From NCBI GenBank assembly GCA_964634465.1, contig CAZWLY010000005.1, forward strand, positions 1 through 64,000: a DNA stretch of 64,000 nt. The letters are read 5' to 3'. Position numbers and translations under genes: made by a program. Source of the stretch: CAZWLY01 sp964634465. GTDB taxonomy: Bacteria > Desulfobacterota > Desulfarculia > G963662305. Positions 27,038 through 35,325 of the stretch are shown piece by piece. The notes under the pieces are model-generated. The model saw nothing but the letters and a program-made list of their open reading frames with translations. It made no database searches and was not told the DNA's origin. Numbering within the stretch: position 1 is the stretch's first letter; each line of letters starts with the position of its first letter.

Positions 27038-27486
27038 TTCGATTCTCCTCCAGTGTTTTTTGGTCGGGGCGGATCCAATTCGATCGGCCCTCTGTTCAGG
27101 GCCTCAACTTAGGGTCGGAATGTGACGAAGAGATGGCGGCAAGGCGAAAACTTGACGACGAGTCCACGTTTCTTCGGCTCCAGGCCGGAGACTCGATGAG
27201 GGCGTGGCCGCCATTCAGGCGGCGGGCGGATCGAGAGCGGGCTCGGCTGGTTCGACTCTTTTCAGGTTCCTGGCCAGTGAAATTCCGGAATACGCAGGGC
27301 CGAGTCGGCCGGTAAGAGACGAAGGCGAAGTCGTTGCGGGTCGGTGGCCGAAAACGGCGGGATCAAGCCGAAGACCGGAGGGGGCGGCCCGTCATGGCCG
27401 AAGCCCCTTCCAGGCGAGGCGTCCTCAGGGGCGATCTCGACCCCGGCCAGGCGGGCCCAGGGATTCCCGGCCGGTTTCCCCGACCT
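27038..27486. other. Intergenic region upstream of pstS
   Basis: No supportable gene in 449 bp. A GGCCCT/AGGGCC stem-loop (27086-27103) lies in the likely pstS leader. No strong promoter was found by eye. Confidence 0.45.
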
Positions 27487-29604
27487 CTATTTGCTGGTCA
27501 GGTTCCAGACGCCGTCCCAGGTCTGCTCCCCGGCTTCCTTCAAAACGAGCCGACAGCGCTCGGCGTAGGCCCGGGCGGCCGGGTCGTCGGCCAGCTCCTC
27601 GAAGGCGGCCAGGGCCCGGCTCGTCTCGCCGGCCCGGAGCAGGGCCAGGGCGGCCTCGAAGCGCCGGGCGGTCTCGGGCGACTCCTCGCCCTTTTCGCCC
27701 AACGGCTCGAAGACGCGCACCGCCTGCTTCTTGCCGACCACGATCAACCGGCCCAACTCCCGGCCGATGAACTTGTCGCCGGCCGCCCGCCAGGTGGACT
27801 CTGAAACCATGGTGTAGGTGCCGAAGACCTTGTTCGCCCCCTCCAGGCGGGAGGCCAGGTTGGCCGCGTCGCCCAACACGGTGTAGTCGAAACGGCTGGC
27901 GGAGCCCAGGTTCCCGACCACCACCGGCCCGGTATTCAGGCCGATGCGCATCCTGAGCGTCGCCCCGTAGCGCTTCTGGAATTCGTCCCGCCGGTCACGG
28001 AGTTTTTTCTGGCAGCGAAGCGCCGCCCGGACGGCCCGCTCGGCGTGGTCGGGCTGGTCCAGGGGCGCGTTCCAGAAGGCGATGATGGCGTCGCCCTCGT
28101 ACTTGTCGACCACTCCGCCCGCCTCGAGGATGATGTCGGTCATGTCCGAGAGGTATTCGTTCAAGAGCGCGGCCAGGTCGGCCGGGTCGAGACCCTCGGA
28201 GATGGAGGTGAAGCCCTCCAGGTCGGAGAAGAAGATGGTCAGCTCCCGTCGCTCGCCGCCCAGCTCCAGCCGGTTGGGGTTCTTGAGTATCTGGTCGATG
28301 ACCGCCGGGCTGAGATAGTGTTTGAAGGCTTTCTTGATGAACCGGCGCTGGCGGCCTTCGGTGGCGTAGTTGAGGCCCATGCCGCCGATGAGAGCGATGA
28401 GCACCGCCGCCTCCGAGCCGATCAGCGGCCACCACAACCCCAGGCGATAGGCGTTCAGCGCCAGCAAGACCGGCAGCGGGAGGCAGATCAGCCAGGCCGA
28501 GACGGTGTGGCGGGGCCGGGTTCCGATGGAGACGGCCAGGCCGGCCAGCAAGGCCAGGGCCAGGCCGGCCCCGCCGGCGGCCCAACCGGACGGGGAGGCG
28601 ATGAAGTCGCCGGCCAGGAGATTGTCGATGACCGTGGCGTGGATCTCAACCCCGGCGTGGACGGCGGCCACGGCCGAAGCCTTGAGATCGCTCAACCCCG
28701 GCGCGGTGAGGCCGAAGAGAACGACGGCGTCCTTGAAGACCGCCGGGTCCTCGATCGGCGGCGTTCGCCCCTCCCGGAGACGCAGCTCCGACTGGATCAC
28801 CGCCGCGGCCGAGAACTTCTGGTGCGTCCCCGGCGGCCCCCGGAAGTTCAGGATCGCCCGGCCGTCGGAGTCGATGGGCGCGATCGTTTCGCCGGCCATA
28901 AGCGCGCCGGGAACCAGCTTGAGCCGTTCCCCCGAGGCGGCGACGTAGGCGGCCAGTCCCGGGGCGGGTACGGCCCGGCCGTCGAAGACCCGGAACAGGC
29001 CGACCCGGCGGATGACTTGATCGGCCAGGCCCGCCTCGCCGACGTTGCCGATGAATGTCGCCTTGGTCGTCACCTCGGGAATGGGCAGGAGGGCCCGGCT
29101 GGCCGTCGCGCCGGTCCCGGCCGTCTCCAGCCAGGCCTTCAGCCCGGCCACGGGCGGGATGGGGACGGTCGGCTCGTCGGGCCAGGCGGTGGTCAGGCCG
29201 GCGTGCTCGCCCAGGGCCATGGCCCCGATGAACGGCGGTCCGGCGGCGATGGCCCGGCCGAAAGCGGCGTCGTCGCCCTGGATGTTGGACGGCTCGGTGA
29301 ACAGCACGTCGAAGGCGACCACCTTGGCCCCGGCCCGGCCCAAGAACTCGAGGATGGGGGCGTAGACCTGGCGCGGCCAGGGCCAGGACAGGCCGAACTC
29401 CTTCTCGGCCCAATCCAGGCTGGCCTGGTCGAGAGCGATGATCTTGATCCGATCGGTGAAAGGCGACGGCTTGGCGAAGAGGCGGACCCGCCAGTCCCAA
29501 GTGATGTTCTCGAAGCGCTCGGTCAGGCCGGCGGCGGTGAGAAGCAGACCGATCAGCCCGGCGGCCAGGCCCAAAATCAGTCCCCGGATCAGCCTTCCGG
29601 TCAT
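27487..29604 (-). CDS. CHASE2-containing class III adenylate/guanylate cyclase
   Basis: A 705-residue membrane cyclase. Helix one (about 6-25) is followed by a CHASE2 periplasmic sensor (about 35-330, with VVAFDVLFTEPS near 95-106), three more helices (about 338-415) and a catalytic domain (about 445-640). Catalytic residues appear complete: metal-binding D461 (FFSDLEGFT) and D505 (KYEGD), purine-contacting K501, and transition-state N582 and R586 (NLASRLE). The lysine favours ATP, hence cAMP. A short helical tail follows. Last gene of an operon with an M48 protease and an SH3 protein. Confidence 0.92.
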   Translation of the reverse strand: MTGRLIRGLILGLAAGLIGLLLTAAGLTERFENITWDWRVRLFAKPSPFTDRIKIIALDQASLDWAEKEFGLSWPWPRQVYAPILEFLGRAGAKVVAFDVLFTEPSNIQGDDAAFGRAIAAGPPFIGAMALGEHAGLTTAWPDEPTVPIPPVAGLKAWLETAGTGATASRALLPIPEVTTKATFIGNVGEAGLADQVIRRVGLFRVFDGRAVPAPGLAAYVAASGERLKLVPGALMAGETIAPIDSDGRAILNFRGPPGTHQKFSAAAVIQSELRLREGRTPPIEDPAVFKDAVVLFGLTAPGLSDLKASAVAAVHAGVEIHATVIDNLLAGDFIASPSGWAAGGAGLALALLAGLAVSIGTRPRHTVSAWLICLPLPVLLALNAYRLGLWWPLIGSEAAVLIALIGGMGLNYATEGRQRRFIKKAFKHYLSPAVIDQILKNPNRLELGGERRELTIFFSDLEGFTSISEGLDPADLAALLNEYLSDMTDIILEAGGVVDKYEGDAIIAFWNAPLDQPDHAERAVRAALRCQKKLRDRRDEFQKRYGATLRMRIGLNTGPVVVGNLGSASRFDYTVLGDAANLASRLEGANKVFGTYTMVSESTWRAAGDKFIGRELGRLIVVGKKQAVRVFEPLGEKGEESPETARRFEAALALLRAGETSRALAAFEELADDPAARAYAERCRLVLKEAGEQTWDGVWNLTSK

Positions 29605-29628
29605 GCGCTCATCCGCCGACCCCGGCGA

Positions 29629-30498
29629 TCACCGTTTGGCCATGGCCTTCTCGAACCGGGCCCGGCGCAGGGGCGAGTCGGCCGGCGGGCGCCGGTCGAT
29701 CTCCTTGACCAAGTACTCGATCCGATCGGCCGGGTCGGGATGGGTCTTGAAAAAGCCGGCCCGGTCGGTCTTGGCCCGCTCCTTCATCGCCGAAAGGACC
29801 CGAACCAGGCCGCCCTGGTCGTAACCGACCCGCTTGACGATGGTCACCGCGGCCAGGTCGGCCTCGTACTCCTGCTCCCGGGAGTAGCCGGTGACGGCCA
29901 GGGCCTTGACCACGTCGCCGACGGAATCGCTGAACAGGCTGACCAGGCGGCCCGCGCCGCCGGCCCGCTCGAAGCTCTCCATGGCGATGATCTTGCCCAC
30001 CTCGCTCAGCCGGCCCTTCTTGATGGCGTCCACGCCGTGGCGGTACTGGACGTGGCCGATTTCGTGTGCCAGGACGGCGGCCAGCTCGTCCTCGCTGCGG
30101 CAAAGCTCGATCAACCCCCGGCTGACGAGGATCAACCCGCCGGGGCAGGCGAAGCCGTTGACCTCGTCGGTGTCGAGGGCCAGGAAGTGATAGCCGCCGA
30201 AGGTGGACGGCATGTCCGAGGCGGCGGCCAGGGCCAGACCGATCAGGTTGAGGTAGCGGTTGAGCTCGAAATCGTCGAGCGGTTTATACTGACCCAGCAA
30301 CTTGGCCCCGACCGCCCGGCCGAGATAGTACTCCTGCTCGGGGGTGATCTCCTGGCTGGCCTTGTGGATCGCCTTGCCCAGCTTGATCATCGAGCCGATG
30401 CTTCCCAGATCGAGGTTGAAGCCGGCCGAAGCGACGCCCGACCCCAAGAAGAACACCAGGGCGACGAGGACGGCCCGCGCGATCGGCTTACGGCGCAT
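29629..30498 (-). CDS. Secreted M48-family zinc metalloprotease (BepA/LoiP-like)
   Basis: A 289-residue protein with an N-terminal signal peptide (ending near GVASA). The zinc site is HEIGH (about 145-149), with the third ligand in REQEYEADLAAV. The LSRGLIEL and THPDPADRIEYL segments are typical of periplasmic M48 proteases that look after outer-membrane protein assembly. ATG 30498 has better spacing from AAGGGG than a GTG at 30507. The gene overlaps the end of the SH3 gene. Confidence 0.9.
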   Translation of the reverse strand: MRRKPIARAVLVALVFFLGSGVASAGFNLDLGSIGSMIKLGKAIHKASQEITPEQEYYLGRAVGAKLLGQYKPLDDFELNRYLNLIGLALAAASDMPSTFGGYHFLALDTDEVNGFACPGGLILVSRGLIELCRSEDELAAVLAHEIGHVQYRHGVDAIKKGRLSEVGKIIAMESFERAGGAGRLVSLFSDSVGDVVKALAVTGYSREQEYEADLAAVTIVKRVGYDQGGLVRVLSAMKERAKTDRAGFFKTHPDPADRIEYLVKEIDRRPPADSPLRRARFEKAMAKR

Positions 30499-31039
30499 CG
30501 CTCTCACCCCTTTCCTCGGCCTCGGCCGGCCTGGTCTTCTTCTCGGTGTAGACCACCTTGGCCATGGGCTTGAGCCCGCCCGCCTCGACGAAGGCCGCCG
30601 CGTCGGCCGGACTCACCCCGAAGTTCTTCTCCGCCCTATTCACCCAGGCGTAGTTGTAGCCGGCGCGCCCGGCCCTGAACTCGTCCTCGACCTGCTTGTT
30701 GAAACCCTTGCCGGCCAGAGCCAGTTCCTCGCCCGAAGCCTCGACGGCCACGTCCTCCCGGCCCGATTTGAGGACGATCCTCTTCTTGGACAGGGCCGAG
30801 AGGTGTATCCAGCCGCGCCGGCCGTCCGGGGTGGTCACCTCGTACCACGGCCCGTCCTTGGCCTCGACGCTCACCCGCGCGGCGTAGGGCAAGGTGGCCA
30901 CGATCCTGGACAGGAAGTGGGGCTTCTGCCTGAGTTGGCCCTGGCGGACCTGGACGCTCATCACCCGACCGGCCGCCCAGGCGGTGGCGGCGATCAGGAC
31001 GAGGGCGGTCAAACCGAGAGTGAACCTCCGGCCGATCAT
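30488..31039 (-). CDS. Secreted SH3b-domain protein
   Basis: A 183-residue protein with a signal peptide (residues 1-23, ending AWA) and a bacterial SH3 domain (about 25-85; VRQGQLRQKPHFLSRIVATL and RRGWIHLSALSKK). The rest (about 95-170) is charged and may contact a partner. SH3b domains usually bind peptidoglycan. The start at ATG 31039 has AGGGGGAAG upstream. First gene of the SH3-protease-cyclase operon. Confidence 0.8.
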   Translation of the reverse strand: MIGRRFTLGLTALVLIAATAWAAGRVMSVQVRQGQLRQKPHFLSRIVATLPYAARVSVEAKDGPWYEVTTPDGRRGWIHLSALSKKRIVLKSGREDVAVEASGEELALAGKGFNKQVEDEFRAGRAGYNYAWVNRAEKNFGVSPADAAAFVEAGGLKPMAKVVYTEKKTRPAEAEERGESDAP

Positions 31040-31078
31040 CGGCGACTTCCCCCTAACATCAAGGCAACCAGCCCATGA

Positions 31079-31107
31079 ATATTGACATTTTCGGCGAATC
31101 GGATCAA
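31079..31107 (-). promoter_or_regulatory. Sigma-70 promoter of the SH3-M48-cyclase operon
   Basis: Minus strand TTGATC (31107-31102), 17 bp, CAATAT (31084-31079), about 40 bp upstream of the SH3 ATG. Optimal spacing but only moderate hexamers. Confidence 0.4.
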
Positions 31108-31122
31108 GGCCAAAGCCCCTTT

Positions 31123-32184
31123 TCAACCGCGGCAGAGCTTTCGCAAGGCCTCGATTTGAGCCGGGTTGCCGATGACGATCATGATCGTCCCGGCTTCGAT
31201 CGTCTCCTCGGGCGAGGGATTGTAGCTGAAGTCTTCGCCGCCGGCCGGCGAGACGGCGATCGGCCACAGACCGGTCTTGGCTCGCAACTCGGTCTGAGCC
31301 AGCGTCCGGCCGACGAGGGGCGAGCCGTCCTCCACCGCAATCTCCTCGACTCTGACCGTCGGGTCGTTGCCGCGCAGCATCCGATCCAGAAACGTGACCA
31401 CGTGGGGCCGGATCAAGACGCTGGCCATCCGCATCCCGCCGATGAAGGCCGGATTGACCACGTAATCCGCCCCGGCCCGGTAAAACTTGTCGATCAGGCC
31501 GTCGGTGGTGCAGCGGGCGACGATCCTGATCGCCGGGTTGACGTATCGGGCCTGGACGGTGATCAGCATGTTCTGGCTGTCCTCGGGCAGAAGAGCGATG
31601 ATGCCGAAGGCCCGTTCCACCCCGGCCCGCTTGAGGACCTCCTCCTGGGAGGCGTCGCCGGTGATGACCGGCACGTCGCCGAATCGATCGGCGGCCAGAT
31701 CGACCCGGTCCCGGTCATGATCCACGGCCACGGCCTGGCGACCGGTGGTGACGAGTTCGCTCAACACGTTAAGCCCGGTCGGACCCAGGCCGCAGACGAT
31801 GATGTGACCCTTGAGGGACTCGATCCGCTTGTCCATCCGGCGCTCCCTGATGATCCTGGACAGGTTCTTTTCCACGATGAAGGCGGTTACGGTGGATACG
31901 GCGTAGAGCACCACGCCCATGCCGGTCCACATCAGGATCATGGAAAACATCCTGGCCCCGGCGCCCATCCCGGCCAACACCTCGCCGTAGCCGACGGTGG
32001 TCAGGGTGATGCTGGTCATGTAGGCGCACTCCAAGATGCTCCATTGCCCCCGGCCGATGATCAAGAAACCGATGGTGCCGGCGATGAACACGGCGGCGAC
32101 CAGAAGAAGGGGCCAGATCAGGCGGTCCATGAGCTGGCGGATCAAATCGGCCACGAACCTGTGTTGGCTGTTGGGGACGACCAT
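31123..32184 (-). CDS. Two-helix potassium channel with RCK (TrkA) domains
   Basis: A 353-residue channel of the MthK/Kch type. Two membrane helices (about 20-45 and 78-105) flank a pore loop with the filter TTVGYGE. A cytosolic RCK/TrkA-N domain follows (about 123-240, with CGLGPTG nucleotide loop), then a TrkA-C domain (about 265-352). It should conduct K+ under control of a nucleotide or divalent ion. Single gene, ATG 32184. Confidence 0.92.
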   Translation of the reverse strand: MVVPNSQHRFVADLIRQLMDRLIWPLLLVAAVFIAGTIGFLIIGRGQWSILECAYMTSITLTTVGYGEVLAGMGAGARMFSMILMWTGMGVVLYAVSTVTAFIVEKNLSRIIRERRMDKRIESLKGHIIVCGLGPTGLNVLSELVTTGRQAVAVDHDRDRVDLAADRFGDVPVITGDASQEEVLKRAGVERAFGIIALLPEDSQNMLITVQARYVNPAIRIVARCTTDGLIDKFYRAGADYVVNPAFIGGMRMASVLIRPHVVTFLDRMLRGNDPTVRVEEIAVEDGSPLVGRTLAQTELRAKTGLWPIAVSPAGGEDFSYNPSPEETIEAGTIMIVIGNPAQIEALRKLCRG

Positions 32185-32385
32185 ATCACAAAAAATGATA
32201 GCATATTTGACTCTTGGTCACGGCCGAAATGCGCCCGGGCGACAAAGGACGGCAAACTCGGGGCTTTAAGGCTCGGCCGGAAAGGCGGTTTCCTTCGGCG
32301 CTGCGGCCGGAGCCCCGTTCGTCGAGTCGAAGGCGGCCCCTTTCCGGGACCGGCCGGCGGGGTCATCGTAGGTGAAAAGACAGGC

Positions 32386-33378
32386 TCAGGGGGCTGAAGA
32401 ACCGGCCTTGACCTCATCGAGCCACAAGGCCTTGGCCGCCGGGTTGAGAAACGAGTAGCGGAAGCCGTTTTCGATCAGCCGGTCGATCTCCTGGGGTGAA
32501 AAGACCAACTCACTCGCCAGCAGGCCAAGCTCACGGTTGAGGTCGGTCTTGAAGAAGGCCGGGTCGTCGGTGTTGATGGTCACCGGCACCCCGGCGTCGA
32601 AGAGACGCCGCACCGGGTGCTCGGCCAGCGAGGCGACCGCGCCCAGCTTGAGGTTAGAGCTGGGCGATATCTCCAGGGCGATATCCGCCTCGACCAGATG
32701 GTCCATCAGGCGTTCGTCCGAGGCGGCGGCCAGGCCGTGGCCGATGCGGGCCGGCTTGAGGCGCTCGAGGGTCAGCCAGACGTTCTCGGCCGAGCCGAAC
32801 TCGCCGGCGTGGGCCACGGTAAACAGGCCCATCTCCCTGGCCCGCTCGAAATACGGCTCAAAGGGAACGATGCTCTCCGGCGTCTCCGGGCCGGCCAGGT
32901 CGAGGCCGATCACCCGGGGGTTGGGGTGGGCGGCCAGCCAGCCGAGCGTCGCCTCGGCCGCCTCCGGACCGAGGTAGCGGGGGATGGCCGCCAGCAGCCG
33001 AATCACGACGCCGGTCTCGGCTTCGGCCTGCTCGAGCCCGGCGGCCAATTCCTCGACCAGCCCGGCGTAGTCCAGGCCCCGAACGACATGGACAAAGGGC
33101 ATGAAGACCGACTCGGCGTAGACGATTCCTTGCCTATCGAGGGCCAGGCCGAACTCGTAGGCGGCCAGGCGGAAATCGGCCTCCTCGGCGATAAAGGGTC
33201 GCAGCGAGACGAAGACGGCCATGAACTCATCGAAGTCATTGAAGACGAAAGGATCGTCCTCAGGCGGGGCCAGGCCCTTGCGTTCGGCCAGGCGACGCAG
33301 GATATCGACGTCCAGGCTGCCCTCGAAGTGGACGTGGAGTTCGGCCTTGGGCCGGTGTTCGAGACTCCAGACGGCCAC
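32386..33378 (-). CDS. add: Adenosine deaminase
   Basis: A 330-residue TIM-barrel amidohydrolase converting adenosine to inosine, or acting on adenine. Zinc and catalytic motifs in order: KAELHVHFEGSL, GLDLAGPE, HAGEF (His and catalytic Glu), RIGHG and NTDDP. Start is GTG 33378, two bases after the stop of the EamA gene, with AGGA upstream. Choice between adenosine and adenine deaminase is not certain; SPSSNL in place of the usual CPxSN is noted. Confidence 0.88.
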   Translation of the reverse strand: MAVWSLEHRPKAELHVHFEGSLDVDILRRLAERKGLAPPEDDPFVFNDFDEFMAVFVSLRPFIAEEADFRLAAYEFGLALDRQGIVYAESVFMPFVHVVRGLDYAGLVEELAAGLEQAEAETGVVIRLLAAIPRYLGPEAAEATLGWLAAHPNPRVIGLDLAGPETPESIVPFEPYFERAREMGLFTVAHAGEFGSAENVWLTLERLKPARIGHGLAAASDERLMDHLVEADIALEISPSSNLKLGAVASLAEHPVRRLFDAGVPVTINTDDPAFFKTDLNRELGLLASELVFSPQEIDRLIENGFRYSFLNPAAKALWLDEVKAGSSAP

Positions 33379-33380
33379 CG

Positions 33381-34319
33381 TCAGGTCCTGGCGCTCCTGG
33401 CTCTCAGCCAGGCCTGGAGGTCCTCGGAGATGGCGAAAATCACCCCGGCCAAGATGACCAGCCCGCCGAGCACGAACACCGGCGAGACCGGCGTGCCGAA
33501 ATAGAGATAAGAAAAGACGGCGGTCAGCGGCGGGATGGTGAAGCCGATCAGGTTGACGTTCGACGCCTTCCAGTGCTTGACCGCCACCAAAAGGAGCTGA
33601 TAGGCGACGACGGTGCAGATGAGCGACAGAAAGGCCAGGGCCGCCAACTCCAGCTCGGTCAGGGTCAGGGCCTTGTCGATCAACTCCCCGTCAACGCCGA
33701 TCCAAAGGGGCAGCGAGCCCAAAGAGAGCACGGTCAGGTTGACCGCCGCCGGCGGATGGACGGCCATCAACGGCTTGGTCAAGACGGTGTAGAGGGCCAT
33801 GGCCAGGCAGCCGAAGACGATCAGCAGGGCGAAGGGGAGCTGGTCCAGCGACATGAACACCTCGGCCCCGGCCCCGACCCGACCGAAGAGAACGACGACG
33901 AAGAGCCCGTCGAAGGCGATCAGGGCTCCAAAGGCCCGGGCCACGGTGAACGGCTCGGAGAGGAGATCGAAGGCCAGGAACATGGTGAACAGCGGGACGA
34001 ACGAGGTGAACAACGCCCCGGCGCTGGGCGAGACGAAAGCCAGGCAGTAGTGCAGAAGCAGGTTGTAGACCAGAATCAAGAGCAGCCCGCACAGAGCCAG
34101 CCGGACCAGGTGACTTTTGACCATCTCCAGCACCTGGCGGCGATAGAAGATCAAGGCGATGGCGGCGCAGATCAGGCCGGCCGGGATGAAGCGCAACTCG
34201 ATCAGTTCCAGGGCGGTCAGCTTCTTTCTCAAGAGGCTGATGGCGATGAAGGCGTTGGACCAGGCGACGAAGGCGGCCATCAAGGATAGAAACACCAATG
34301 CGTTCTTGTTCTTGGCCAT
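33381..34319 (-). CDS. EamA (DMT superfamily) transporter
   Basis: A 312-residue ten-helix exporter with two EamA repeats, the second ending in LGGLVILAGVIFAISEDLQ. It is only distantly similar to the EamA protein at 9836-10726. Close coupling to the adenosine deaminase gene (2-bp gap) makes a purine or nucleoside substrate a reasonable guess, not a demonstrated one. Confidence 0.85.
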   Translation of the reverse strand: MAKNKNALVFLSLMAAFVAWSNAFIAISLLRKKLTALELIELRFIPAGLICAAIALIFYRRQVLEMVKSHLVRLALCGLLLILVYNLLLHYCLAFVSPSAGALFTSFVPLFTMFLAFDLLSEPFTVARAFGALIAFDGLFVVVLFGRVGAGAEVFMSLDQLPFALLIVFGCLAMALYTVLTKPLMAVHPPAAVNLTVLSLGSLPLWIGVDGELIDKALTLTELELAALAFLSLICTVVAYQLLLVAVKHWKASNVNLIGFTIPPLTAVFSYLYFGTPVSPVFVLGGLVILAGVIFAISEDLQAWLRARSART

Positions 34320-34506
34320 GGCAGATCATCCCTCCGGGCGGGCCTCCGGGCGGGCCGGCCCGCCGCCCGATTCTAACACAGATCGGGCTCGAGCCCGGCC
34401 AAAGAGGGGGGAAATATCTTGAATATGGGTGGCGGAAAGGTTTTAATGGGATGTCACCGGCCTGGGCGGCGCGAACGGCGCGGGCCGATCTGAGAGGGAG
34501 TCGCCG

Positions 34507-34929
34507 GTGCAAAGCTCGCTGACCTTGCAAAACAAGCTGACCGAGCTCGACCGGCTGGGCCAATGGGTGGCCGGACTGGTCGAGACGTTGAGCTTGAGCC
34601 CGGCCGAGGCGTTCCCGGTGGAGATGTGCCTGGAGGAGATCGTCACCAACGTCATGAAGTACGCCTACGGCGAGGGGGTGGACAAACCGATCGTGATCAA
34701 CGCCCGCCTCGAAGGCGACGCCCTGGTCCTGGAGGTGATCGACGAAGGCGATCGTTTCAACCCCCTGGACCTGGACCGCCCGCCCGAGGGGCGCTCGCTG
34801 GACGAGATGGAGATCGGCGGCTTGGGCGTCCATCTGACCCGGCAGATGATGGACGAAGTATCCTATGCCCGCCGGGGCGCCAAGAACATCCTCACCATGA
34901 AAAAGCGCCTGGGCGAAAACGATAAGTAA
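34507..34929 (+). CDS. RsbW-type anti-sigma serine kinase
   Basis: A 140-residue GHKL ATPase. N-box: EMCLEEIVTNVMKYAYG (E and N for Mg-ATP). G1-like: VIDEGDRFNP. G2-like: GGLGVHLTRQMMDEV. In this family the protein binds and silences a sigma factor or output protein and phosphorylates a STAS antagonist. Start is GTG 34507. It lies 25 bp upstream of a STAS gene and is convergent with an RsbU-type phosphatase, so all three partner-switch parts are present. No sigma factor gene is nearby. Confidence 0.88.
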   Translation: MQSSLTLQNKLTELDRLGQWVAGLVETLSLSPAEAFPVEMCLEEIVTNVMKYAYGEGVDKPIVINARLEGDALVLEVIDEGDRFNPLDLDRPPEGRSLDEMEIGGLGVHLTRQMMDEVSYARRGAKNILTMKKRLGENDK

Positions 34930-34954
34930 CCACTATTCAGGGGAGATTTATAAT

Positions 34955-35293
34955 ATGGAGATCACTTTCGCCAAAGAGGACGACATCCTGGTCTTCAGCT
35001 TCACGGGGCGCCTCGACGCCCAGAGCGCACCCGAGGCGGAAAAGGACGTCAAGGGCTGGTTGGCCGACGGCGAAAAGAAGCTGGTCGGGGATCTCTCCGG
35101 CCTGGACTACATCTCCAGCGCCGGGCTCAGGGTACTGTTGATGACGGCCAAGGAGCTTGCGGCCAGCGGCGGCAAGCTGTGCCTGTTCGGCCTCCAGGGG
35201 CCGGTGCGCGAGGTCTTCGACCTGGCCGGTTTTTCGGCGGTCATTCCCATCGCCGAGAACAAGGCCGGAGCCGTCGCCGCCGTCAACGGTTAA
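34955..35293 (+). CDS. STAS-domain anti-sigma factor antagonist (RsbV-type)
   Basis: A 112-residue single-domain STAS protein. The phosphoacceptor loop reads DYISSAGLRVLL, with serines available for the upstream kinase. Expected to release the target of the RsbW-like protein when dephosphorylated. The start ATG 34955 follows AGGGGAG. Confidence 0.88.
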   Translation: MEITFAKEDDILVFSFTGRLDAQSAPEAEKDVKGWLADGEKKLVGDLSGLDYISSAGLRVLLMTAKELAASGGKLCLFGLQGPVREVFDLAGFSAVIPIAENKAGAVAAVNG

Positions 35294-35325
35294 CCGGCGG
35301 CCCGACTCCACGATCCGGCCGGGGC

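Noticed and set aside
27133..27315. A 60-codon frame upstream of pstS
   Set aside because: No ribosome-binding site, Arg-rich composition typical of chance frames in GC-rich DNA.
28045..30573. An 842-codon plus-strand frame opposite the cyclase and protease genes
   Set aside because: Shadow of two well-defined minus-strand genes with catalytic motifs.
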